Below are positions 53,267 through 60,748 of a DNA stretch of 64,000 nucleotides, in pieces; positions within the stretch are counted from its first letter, which is position 1; each line of letters opens with the position of its first letter. The notes under the pieces are model-generated. The model was not told where the DNA came from. It ran no database searches and saw only the letters and a list, made by a program, of their open reading frames with translations. The stretch is from Niabella sp. GTDB taxonomy: Bacteria > Bacteroidota > Bacteroidia > Chitinophagales > Chitinophagaceae. The position numbers were made by a program, and so were the translations under genes. Location of the stretch: contig JAPUDO010000046.1 in the NCBI GenBank assembly GCA_027493055.1, positions 186,001-250,000 of the forward strand, read 5' to 3'.

Positions 53267-53890
53267 TTACAAAGGAGGTTTATTTGTTAATTTTGGACTC
53301 AATGGGTCAGGTATTTTTTTACCGGAAAAATCCCGAATATCCTCAAAAATATAAAAAGCAGCTCGCAGCAATCAACAAACAATAAAGTGAATATACAATG
53401 TTTAAAATGATAACCACCGGGTAAAGATAAAGTATTAGCCTTTTAACTGGCTGCCTTTCCCCGGCAGATGATGCAGGAAGATGGCGGCAGCAACAGCTAT
53501 TTACAAGTATAACGGCCTTAAAAGAAAAAAGGTCCTTCCGTAGAAACGGACTGACCTCTAACGATTGCTTGCCATATGAAAAAACTTAAAAAAATCTGTT
53601 TTATCCAACCCTGCTGTTCCTTTCCTCTTAATCAATAAACCCTTTGGTTTAATTGTTACACAAAGATAATTATGATATATACAATTATAAAGCCAATATT
53701 TTGTTATTTATATGGTACCCAAAGCTGTAATCGCTGTAAAAACAGTTCAGATTCATATTATTATACAATTGTAAAACTTATGTTCAACGCCTGAAACAAC
53801 AGCAATTAATGCGCTGATCCCGTACGCTTTCTGCTGGTCATCCATCCTGCTTAGGAACCAATTTTGTATATTAGACTTTAAATAGTTTAT
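53267..53890. other. 624-bp intergenic region between divergent sigma factor and peptidase genes
   Basis: AT-rich. It contains a minus-strand terminator-like hairpin (53524-53558) but no ORF I would call. The frame at 53577 (20 codons, MKKLKKIC...) is too short to support. The peptidase promoter may be the CAATTTTG near 53859-53866. Confidence 0.5.
53524..53558 (-). terminator. Minus-strand terminator-like hairpin upstream of the sigma gene
   Basis: Minus strand: AGGTC pairs with GACCT and TCCGT with ACGGA across a CT/CT internal loop (53531-53558), loop AGAA/TTCT, followed by TTTTTTCTTTT (complement of 53520-53530). No gene that needs it lies upstream on that strand within this gap, so an unannotated transcript may start between 53559 and 53880. 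Confidence 0.5.
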
Positions 53891-55474
53891 ATGCAAGGTT
53901 TGAAGCTATCCTTTTTGTTCCCAGTCATTTTATCTGCAGGTACTATAATGGCGCAGCAGCGCGGGGCCAGGCCAAATACACCGTTGCCTGAAGACCCCGT
54001 GGTAACGGCCATAGTAAAAGAAGGCACGCACTATTCGCAGTTAGAAACCCTGGGACAGGAGCTATTAGATGGCATTGGTCCCCGTTTGGTAGGCACTCCC
54101 GAAATGCAGCAGGCAGGAGATTGGGCTATTGAAAAATTTAAAGAATGGGGCATACCGGCCCATAATGAAAAATGGGGTGAGTGGCGTGGCTGGCAACGCG
54201 GGCCTGCGCATTTTGAAATGACTTATCCCCGCCTGAAATCTTTAGAAGGCACGCAACTGGCATGGAGCCCCGGCACCAATGGCAAACCGGTTTCGGCTGA
54301 AACGATTATACTGCCCGATGCTGCTGACTCAGTATCGTTTGCTCAATGGCTTCCTGCTGTTAAAGGAAAATTTGTAATGCTCTCTATGCTGCAGCCTACC
54401 GGCCGGGCGGATAAAAACTGGGCTGAATTTGGCACACCGGAATCTGTGGTAAAAATGAACAGGGAAAGAGATTCGCTTACACAAGCCTGGAACAATCGCA
54501 TCAGGAAAAGCGGCTATACTACAAAAACATTGCCCGCAGCACTTGAAAAAGCGGGTGCTTTGGGCATCATCACCAGCTATTGGTCAAAAGCTGTAGGCTC
54601 CAATAAAATATTCGGGGCCAATGCCCGGAAGATACCCACTATTGATCTTTCGTTAGAAGATTATGGTCTGCTATACCGCCTTACCGCATCGGGCAAAAAA
54701 CCTAAAATGCGGATGACCATTGAATCAAAGGACCTGCCTGCAGCCCCGGCATTCAATATTATTGCCGAAATGAAAGGTGTTGAAAAGCCTGATGAATATG
54801 TGATCCTCTCCGCCCACTTTGATTCATGGGACGGTGCTACCGGTGCTACAGATAACGGCACCGGCACTTTAACCATGATGGAAGCCATGCGCATTCTCAA
54901 AAAAATATATCCTAATCCCAAACGCACTATTTTAGTGGGACTCTGGGGCAGTGAAGAGCAGGGCCTGAACGGATCGAGAGCTTTTGTGAAAGACCATCCT
55001 GAAATAGTGAACAATCTCCAGGCTTTATTTAACCAGGACAATGGTACCGGCCGCATAACCAGCCTGCAGGGTATGGGCTTTTTGCATTCTTACCATTATC
55101 TTGGCAAATGGCTGTTGAAGGTACCCCAAAGTATCCGTCAATATATTGAAACAAGCTTTCCAGGAGTACCGGGAACGGGCGGCTCGGACTTTGCCTCTTT
55201 TGTAATGGCGGGTGCGCCCGCATTCTCCTTAAGTTCTTTAAGCTGGGACTACGGTACTATTACATGGCATACCAACCGGGATACTTATGATAAGATCGTA
55301 TTTGATGATTTGCGCAACAATGCTATACTTGCTGCTGTGATGGCCTATGCAGCCAGCGAAGACCCCGAAAAAACATCGCGTGAAAAAATAGTGCTGCCGG
55401 AAGATCCCGCTACAGGAAAGCCACGCGAATGGCCCAAGCCAGTATTGCCAACAAGAAAAGGAGGTTTTGACTAA
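53891..55474 (+). CDS. M28 family metallopeptidase (carboxypeptidase Q-like)
   Basis: A 527-residue secreted peptidase with a signal peptide ending TIMAQ (22). Zinc-site marks of M28: ILSAHFDSWDGATGATDNGTGTLTMMEAMRIL (His and Asp), GLWGSEEQGLNGSRAF (Glu-Glu), LFNQDNGTGRI and WHTNRDTYDKI (His). A PA-like insertion (about 130-270) lies between the first strands, as in plasma glutamate carboxypeptidase. It acts on peptides in the periplasm or outside. Monocistronic. Confidence 0.92.
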   Translation: MQGLKLSFLFPVILSAGTIMAQQRGARPNTPLPEDPVVTAIVKEGTHYSQLETLGQELLDGIGPRLVGTPEMQQAGDWAIEKFKEWGIPAHNEKWGEWRGWQRGPAHFEMTYPRLKSLEGTQLAWSPGTNGKPVSAETIILPDAADSVSFAQWLPAVKGKFVMLSMLQPTGRADKNWAEFGTPESVVKMNRERDSLTQAWNNRIRKSGYTTKTLPAALEKAGALGIITSYWSKAVGSNKIFGANARKIPTIDLSLEDYGLLYRLTASGKKPKMRMTIESKDLPAAPAFNIIAEMKGVEKPDEYVILSAHFDSWDGATGATDNGTGTLTMMEAMRILKKIYPNPKRTILVGLWGSEEQGLNGSRAFVKDHPEIVNNLQALFNQDNGTGRITSLQGMGFLHSYHYLGKWLLKVPQSIRQYIETSFPGVPGTGGSDFASFVMAGAPAFSLSSLSWDYGTITWHTNRDTYDKIVFDDLRNNAILAAVMAYAASEDPEKTSREKIVLPEDPATGKPREWPKPVLPTRKGGFD

Positions 55475-55587
55475 AGCATTAATTTATATCACTGATAAAA
55501 ACAGATACAACAGGATTACTACCCCATATCCTTACCGGTGAAGGCATCTACCTGGTGCATCTTTAAGATCATAAAAAATATATCGAT

Positions 55588-57009
55588 TTAAAAAATAATA
55601 AACATCAGCACTGCTATAACTAAGGGAGCAATTCCGCCTAGCAAAAAACCTATAGGCCTGAAATCGGAAGAATGTAAAATTCCTGTTCCATAAGCCATCG
55701 CATTGGGCGGTGTGGAAATAGGCAACAGCACTGCAGTAGAAACGGACAAAGCTATAAGCGTACAAACAGCCACGGTATGCTCCGGCAATAAGGTAGCCCC
55801 GATAGGAATAAGAATACTGGCTGCGGCTGTGGTGCTCATAAAATTGGATACCACGGTACAGATATATGCCAGGATAATAAAAATAACCAATACTGAAGCT
55901 GATCCGAAATTGATTGACTTTACAAAATACTCCGCCAATCCTGTGTTTGTTACCGCCATGCCCAGCGTAAGGCTGCCTGCTACGAGTATCAATGTATCCC
56001 AGGGAAGCTTGGGGATATCTTCAGCAACAATAATACCTGTGGCGGTGAAGCAAACAATAGGCAGGAAAGAAATTACGGCCAGCGGTATGTTGATATAGCT
56101 GGAGAAGATCCACAGGATGATGGTAGCAAGGGTAGTAAGCACTGCAACGCTTTGTCTTAAAACCCCTTCACTGTCCAAAGGCTTTTCTTTATTCACAGCC
56201 AGCAGCTCATCAATATTTACATATTCCCGGTCTGAGCGATACACATATTTCAGAAATACCCAAAGCAGGTACACTAAGCCTACGCTCAGCGGTAATCCAA
56301 AATACAGCCATTCGGTAAAGCCCATATTCAGTCCTTTAGACTCAATAACACCGGCAGCAATAAGATTGGCAGGGGTAGAAATAATAGTGCCCATACCTCC
56401 TATTGCGGCTGTAATGGCAACACCTAAGACCAACGATTTTGACAGGGGATCTTTTTTGCCCAGCTTATCAGTTAACGGAGTAATGGTCATCAACATCAGG
56501 GCAGCCGTTGCGGTATTTGACATAAACAAAGAAAGGATCAAAGTAATCAGCATTACGCTAAACAATACCTTATCCGGCTTTTCCCCACAACGTTTTAATA
56601 CATTCCTGGCAAACAGCTTATCAAGTCCTGTATTGGCAGCTCCCTGCGCCAGGAAAAAGCCACCCATAAAAAGCCACATCATGGGGCTGGCCCAGGTATT
56701 TACATATTCCTGCCAGTGACCTTCTGTATTTTTATCGGCAACAAAAGCCACGGCAAAGCCCATGATCAGCAGGCTTACTGCAAACGGGGGAATGGCTTCT
56801 GTAACCCATAGCCCCGTGGCCAATATTAAAAGGAACAAGGCATTCCTGGTTTGCTGGGGAAGGTCGGTAAGATTGAGTAAAAAGATAGCAAGCACTGCAA
56901 ACAGGCTGATCTTGGCAAGATTATAAATATTACGCCTTAAAGGGGATTTCTTGTGCTTTCTTTGTATATACCTCCAGCTTCTTCTCAGGGCTTTAAAAAC
57001 GTTAAACAT
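55588..57009 (-). CDS. SLC13/DASS family anion symporter
   Basis: A 473-residue carrier with about 11-12 helices and the repeated motifs SNTATAALMLMTITPL (about 180) and SNFMSTTAAASILIPIGATLLP (about 395) that form the sodium and carboxylate sites of DASS transporters (the SNT type). LWVTEAIPPFAVSLLIMGF is also typical. Substrates in the family include dicarboxylates, citrate and sulfate; none can be assigned. Converges on the peptidase gene. Confidence 0.9.
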   Translation of the reverse strand: MFNVFKALRRSWRYIQRKHKKSPLRRNIYNLAKISLFAVLAIFLLNLTDLPQQTRNALFLLILATGLWVTEAIPPFAVSLLIMGFAVAFVADKNTEGHWQEYVNTWASPMMWLFMGGFFLAQGAANTGLDKLFARNVLKRCGEKPDKVLFSVMLITLILSLFMSNTATAALMLMTITPLTDKLGKKDPLSKSLVLGVAITAAIGGMGTIISTPANLIAAGVIESKGLNMGFTEWLYFGLPLSVGLVYLLWVFLKYVYRSDREYVNIDELLAVNKEKPLDSEGVLRQSVAVLTTLATIILWIFSSYINIPLAVISFLPIVCFTATGIIVAEDIPKLPWDTLILVAGSLTLGMAVTNTGLAEYFVKSINFGSASVLVIFIILAYICTVVSNFMSTTAAASILIPIGATLLPEHTVAVCTLIALSVSTAVLLPISTPPNAMAYGTGILHSSDFRPIGFLLGGIAPLVIAVLMFIIF

Positions 57010-57070
57010 GGCTGATCCTATTCATTTTGCAAAATATACCATGCTTATTCCACATAACCAAACTTATGCT

Positions 57071-57364
57071 TCAATTAGTATAAATACCCTTGATTTTGGG
57101 AATGCAGAGTTGTAAATCAACCCAATAACCCTTTACCCGCAGGTGAAATAAAGTATCACCCATGCTTATAGACCATCCTTGCTGGCTGCGCCCTTCCTGC
57201 CAGGATCTTGTTAGTTCCTTATTATAACCGGGTAGCTGACTTCCTGCAGCATAAAAAAAAGAAGTAAACAGTTTACCGGAAGAAGGCCGCCCCAGGGAAA
57301 CAATAATCATTATTACCATTATAACTAAAACAACTTTGTTGCGTAGGAAATTGAAAAATTGCAT
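57071..57364 (-). CDS. Small secreted or membrane-anchored hypothetical protein
   Basis: A 97-residue frame with an ATG start and an N-terminal hydrophobic helix (NKVVLVIMVIMIIVSLG, about 9-25), then a polar domain of 70 residues ending LQLCIPKIKGIYTN. No family recognised. It lies 61 bp upstream of the SLC13 gene on the same strand, so it may be co-transcribed. The good signal-anchor supports it being real. Confidence 0.45.
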   Translation of the reverse strand: MQFFNFLRNKVVLVIMVIMIIVSLGRPSSGKLFTSFFYAAGSQLPGYNKELTRSWQEGRSQQGWSISMGDTLFHLRVKGYWVDLQLCIPKIKGIYTN

Positions 57365-57683
57365 CAGGTTTGATTTAGATAAACGAAAAATTTCGTATAA
57401 AAATACGATGACATTCGTACATATTCATTTCCAAATGATGTGTTAGCGAAAGTTTAACATTAAATAAGTTATAACGAGTTAAAAATGCGTTGCAGAAATC
57501 AATGGATTGATGATATGATTTTTTTGTCATTTTAATGCAGCGAAGAAAATATCAGCGTGAGGCTGCTGTTGGTATAAAAACTATATTGGATGATACAATA
57601 TATTTCGGGTTCACGTTGAGGTCCCTCCCTACGGTGCCAATGACGCGTTTAATAACACATTAATAATGGCACAATAACAAACG

Positions 57684-57971
57684 ACTTTATGTTTTTCCAC
57701 CTTTTTATTAAGAAAAAGGTGGAGCCAAAAATCAAGGCTATGAAAAAACTTGCTAAAAATGATTCCGTAAGCCTAAACCCGCCAAACTCGCTCCCTAGAT
57801 TTTAATAATCACTTAGTTACCACGGGCTCAGATCCCGATTTATCGGGAGCGGCTTCTTAACGGCTTACAAAATCACTTTCTTAACGCAATTTTTTCAAGG
57901 CCGCTCCCTCCAATCACTACAATAAATTCCTTCCTTTCAACGTCATCGCATCATTAATTTTGCACCGCAAA
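57684..57971. repeat. Dispersed intergenic repeat, copy B (about 288 bp)
   Basis: Same orientation, length and landmarks as 37222-37508. The hairpin CCACCTTTTT/AAAAAGGTGG is kept while the loop changes from CTTAAT to ATTAAG. The end reads TAATTTTGCACCGCAAA, where TAATTTTG is an exact -7 promoter box pointing right. Copy B has TCCCGATTTATCGGGA (57833-57848), the same palindrome class as in copy A but at a different place. It lies in the 687-bp gap 57365-58051, in which I see nothing else to name. Confidence 0.8.
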
Positions 57972-58051
57972 TCGTTTAGTCGGAACAACGATAGCTTTTC
58001 ACAGATATTGACAACTATGCACTACAACACATTGGCAGGAAGAACACTGCT

Positions 58052-59404
58052 TTATATTATTTGCCGGGCAGCCACCTCGCCGGTATTAACCGCACCTTCT
58101 ATAAACCCCTGCCAGTCGGCCAGGTGCTCGCCTGCAAAATGGGTATGCAAAAAGGGCTCAGCTAAAACAGGGCGCAACCTGAACCACTGGTTAACGCCAA
58201 AAAGCGCGTAGGCCCCTTGTGATATAGCATCTGTACCCCAATAATAATTTACCTGCTGCCGGATCAGCGGTTGTATATTACCAAAGCAGGGCGCAAGTGT
58301 TTGGGCAATGGCTGATGCATTAACTGCATTAGTTCCATTAGCCATGACAGCAGCCTTATCGCCAATAGTATAAGAGATCAGTACCCCCTCTGCTCCGGGC
58401 TGTCCCTTTGTGGCATGATAGAAGTACTGCGGCATTTCATCACTGATAAGATCAAAGGCTTCCTCTTTCCAGAACCGTTCTTTAAAAACTACTGCATGTT
58501 TGTTAATACGGGCATACTGCAGTTCATTGATGGCAGCTGTTTTCTCAGGCGGCAATCCTGGCAGCCACTGTATTTTGCTTAGTGCAAAAGTGGGAACGGT
58601 GCAGATTATTTTGTCCGCACTAAACGTTTTTCCATTGCTGCAGGACACCGTTACTTTTTCCTTTTGATCAATCTTTGTTACAGTATGCTGTAATAAAATA
58701 TTTTCGCGCCCGATGGCATCGGCCAGCTTTTCAGCAAGCATTTGATTGCCCCCTTTTATTTTGAGATCCATTTCATTTTTCTCACTGCTCTCCGCGTACT
58801 CCGCTAAAGCTGCAAATGCAGATACATGACGGATACTTTCGCCAAAATCGGTACTGTCCAGCAGTTCCCGTATCTCCAGGTCGCGCCCTTCGCAGCCATT
58901 ATTAACCAGGTACCGCCACCAGTCGTACTGGTCAAGCTGCTGTTTATCTGCATCTGACAATTGCCCGTATCCTGCAATCAACTCATTCCATTTTTTCTTC
59001 CAGGGCTCGCTATAGTCCCATTTCCCGGCAGGAGAATAATTACCTTTATAAATAAGGTGGGTATCCAGCTGGTTATTTAACAGCTCCAGGCCAAATCCGC
59101 TGCATAATTCCTGCATTCTTGTATGAGAATTGCCCACCCATTCACCTCCTAATTCAATCACAAGGCCATTAGCAACCGGATGCGAAAATACCCTGCCGCC
59201 AACACGGTTCCTGCTTTCCAGCACCGTTACCTTATAGCCTGCCTGCTTTAATTTGTAGGCTGCTGCCAGCCCGGCAAGACCTGCACCTATACAGATGACT
59301 GTTTTTGAAAATGCAGCAGTGAGCCTGGCTGGCAATGAAGCAGTTAACAGCAAGCCGGCGCCTGTCATTCCTGCCTGCTTTATAAATCGGCGACGTGTAA
59401 TCAT
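58052..59404 (-). CDS. Flavin-containing amine oxidase (secreted, Tat signal)
   Basis: A 450-residue FAD enzyme. The start at 59404 (MITRRRFIKQAGMTGAGLLLTASL) gives a twin-arginine signal, so it is exported folded with its cofactor. Rossmann motif VICIGAGLAGLAAAYKLKQAGYKVTVLESRNRVGGRV (about 36-72) and the LGGEWVG patch follow; the C-terminal FAD motif GEHLADWQGFIEGAVNTGEVAA is intact. It oxidises an amine, amino acid or related compound. Monocistronic. Confidence 0.9.
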   Translation of the reverse strand: MITRRRFIKQAGMTGAGLLLTASLPARLTAAFSKTVICIGAGLAGLAAAYKLKQAGYKVTVLESRNRVGGRVFSHPVANGLVIELGGEWVGNSHTRMQELCSGFGLELLNNQLDTHLIYKGNYSPAGKWDYSEPWKKKWNELIAGYGQLSDADKQQLDQYDWWRYLVNNGCEGRDLEIRELLDSTDFGESIRHVSAFAALAEYAESSEKNEMDLKIKGGNQMLAEKLADAIGRENILLQHTVTKIDQKEKVTVSCSNGKTFSADKIICTVPTFALSKIQWLPGLPPEKTAAINELQYARINKHAVVFKERFWKEEAFDLISDEMPQYFYHATKGQPGAEGVLISYTIGDKAAVMANGTNAVNASAIAQTLAPCFGNIQPLIRQQVNYYWGTDAISQGAYALFGVNQWFRLRPVLAEPFLHTHFAGEHLADWQGFIEGAVNTGEVAARQII

Positions 59405-59496
59405 AGTGCGTATTATCTGATTGCAAATTTTCAGATAAAAATGATTACCCAAACTCCCTAATTATAGTGATAGCGCCGGATTAATTTTTAGTAAAG

Positions 59497-59520
59497 CTTC
59501 GGGGCTACAAGGTCCCGAAG
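59497..59520. repeat. Hairpin CTTCGGG/CCCGAAG upstream of the Rpn gene
   Basis: AGCTTCGGG (59495-59503) and CCCGAAGAGC (59514-59523). The outer sequence is shared with the palindrome at 60639-60661 downstream of the Rpn gene. Confidence 0.55.
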
Positions 59521-59540
59521 AGCCGGGAACGGAAGCTGAA

Positions 59541-59571
59541 TTGTACAAATAAAAAATTTCATGTAAGTTTG
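59541..59571 (+). promoter_or_regulatory. Promoter of the Rpn gene (TTG-N20-TAAGTTTG)
   Basis: TTG (59541-59543) and TAAGTTTG (59564-59571) at 20-bp spacing, a very good fit. The -7 box ends 3 bp before the ATG at 59575, so the mRNA would start at or inside the start codon. Confidence 0.55.
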
Positions 59572-59574
59572 GTA

Positions 59575-60525
59575 ATGAAAAAAACACCCGCAAAAACGGC
59601 ACCGCCTATAGGCCGTTTTATTGACCCGCTAACCGATTTTGGTTTCAAAAGAATCTTCGGCTCCGAGCCCAATAAGGATTTATTGATAGCATTTCTAAAT
59701 GAATTATTCAGGGGCCGAAAAGTAATAAAAGACCTGGTGTATAATGCCCAGGAAAAAAATGGCCCGGCCAGGTATTTTCGAAAAGCTATTTTTGATCTTA
59801 CCTGTACCGGGGCCAATAATGAAACATTCATTATAGAAGTGCAGCGGGCAGATCAAAAATTTTTTATAGACCGGGCTCTTTTCTACACGGCCAGTAAACT
59901 TCACGGGCAAGGACCAGGGGGTAGTAAAAACTGGAACTTCCAGTTAAAGGAAATATATTTTGTAGGACTGATGGATTTTAACTTTGATGATACCATGCCT
60001 GGTAAATACCTGCACCGGGTACGGCTGGCAGAGGAAGAAACAGGGCAGACTTTTTACAATAAGCTGGGATTTATATTTTTAGAGCTTCCAAACTTTACCA
60101 TAAAAGAAAACGCAATAAAAACCGATCTTGAACGCTGGATGTATGTGTTGTGCAATATGGCTAAAATGGAGAAAATTCCGGTAATTTTGCATAAGAAGAT
60201 CTTTCAAAAATTATTTAAAATTGCAGAAGTAGCTAATTTAAAAAAGGAGGATTACATGTTATACGAAAAGGATCTTTTAGATAAATGGACTGCCTATTCT
60301 GTGCTGAAAACAGCTGAAGAAAAAGGAATGGAAAAGGGCATGGAGAAAGGACGGAAAGAAGGTATTGAAGAAGGAAGGAAAGAGGGAGTAGAAGAGGGCA
60401 AAGAACTATCTGTAAAAAACCTCATCACTAAATTTGGCTTTACAGATGAGCAGGCTGCAAACGCTGCAGAAGTATCTGTAGCCTTTGTAAAAAAAGTGCG
60501 GGCAGCTTTAGTAAAGGGAAAATAA
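59575..60525 (+). CDS. Rpn-family PD-(D/E)XK nuclease / transposase-like protein
   Basis: A 316-residue protein of the recombination-promoting nuclease family (PDDEXK transposase-like). The core is FIDPLTDFGFKRIFGSEPNKDLLIAFLNELF (about 13-43), then KAIFDLTCTGANNETFIIEVQRADQKFFIDRALFYTASKL, with the catalytic Asp and E-x-Q/K of the nuclease fold. The C-terminus has an unusual run of near-repeats (EEKGMEKGMEKGRKEGIEEGRKEGVEEGKE, about 252-281) seen in many Rpn proteins, then a small helical domain. Family members cut DNA and promote recombination without strict sequence choice, and some take part in phage defence. It is flanked on both sides by related palindromes. Confidence 0.9.
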   Translation: MKKTPAKTAPPIGRFIDPLTDFGFKRIFGSEPNKDLLIAFLNELFRGRKVIKDLVYNAQEKNGPARYFRKAIFDLTCTGANNETFIIEVQRADQKFFIDRALFYTASKLHGQGPGGSKNWNFQLKEIYFVGLMDFNFDDTMPGKYLHRVRLAEEETGQTFYNKLGFIFLELPNFTIKENAIKTDLERWMYVLCNMAKMEKIPVILHKKIFQKLFKIAEVANLKKEDYMLYEKDLLDKWTAYSVLKTAEEKGMEKGMEKGRKEGIEEGRKEGVEEGKELSVKNLITKFGFTDEQAANAAEVSVAFVKKVRAALVKGK

Positions 60526-60586
60526 AACATTGCGCCCCAGGCTCTTCGTAATCGATGCTCTGCGAAACATTTTGTTTCGCAGGATT

Positions 60587-60634
60587 ATTATGTAGCCTTT
60601 GGCTACGTTTAAATGTAGCCAAAGGCTACATAAT
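60587..60634. repeat. 20-bp perfect inverted repeat, itself made of palindromes
   Basis: ATTATGTAGCCTTTGGCTAC (60587-60606) and its exact reverse complement (60615-60634) around GTTTAAAT. Each arm contains its own palindrome, GTAGCC-TTT-GGCTAC and GTAGCC-AAA-GGCTAC, so two alternative folds exist. Confidence 0.8.
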
Positions 60635-60638
60635 AGAG

Positions 60639-60661
60639 CTTCGGAACTTATAGTTCCGAAG
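60639..60661. repeat. Hairpin CTTCGGAACT/AGTTCCGAAG downstream of the Rpn gene
   Basis: A perfect 10-bp stem with TAT loop, in the frame AG-AGC...GAAGAGC, matching the smaller hairpin at 59497-59520. Confidence 0.7.
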
Positions 60662-60671
60662 AGCGAAGAAC

Positions 60672-60721
60672 AAAAAAAAGATTGCCTTCAGAAATTACCA
60701 ATGGTAGCTTCTGAAGGCAAT
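60672..60721 (-). terminator. Intrinsic terminator of clpC
   Basis: ATTGCCTTCAGAA (60681-60693) pairs with TTCTGAAGGCAAT (60709-60721), and ACCA/TGGT pairs inside. On the minus strand the stem is followed by C and T8 (complement of 60672-60680). Confidence 0.9.
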
Positions 60722-60748
60722 TTTATATTTATCTATTTAGCGTTACAA

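Larger units (their letters stand above)
60526..60671. other. Palindrome cluster between the Rpn gene and clpC
   Basis: Three hairpins in a row: CTGCGAAACA/TGTTTCGCAG (60560-60582), the double palindrome 60587-60634, and CTTCGGAACT/AGTTCCGAAG (60639-60661). The clpC terminator comes next. None has a U tract. No coding sequence. Confidence 0.7.

Noticed and set aside
53267-53890. Riboswitch before the M28 peptidase or the sigma gene
   Set aside because: No motif of a cobalamin, TPP, SAM or preQ1 aptamer is visible; only the minus-strand hairpin is supported.
59575-60525. Rpn gene as a true insertion sequence
   Set aside because: No terminal inverted repeats at the gene edges that fit an IS and no visible target duplication; the palindromes nearby are internal hairpins, not IS ends.
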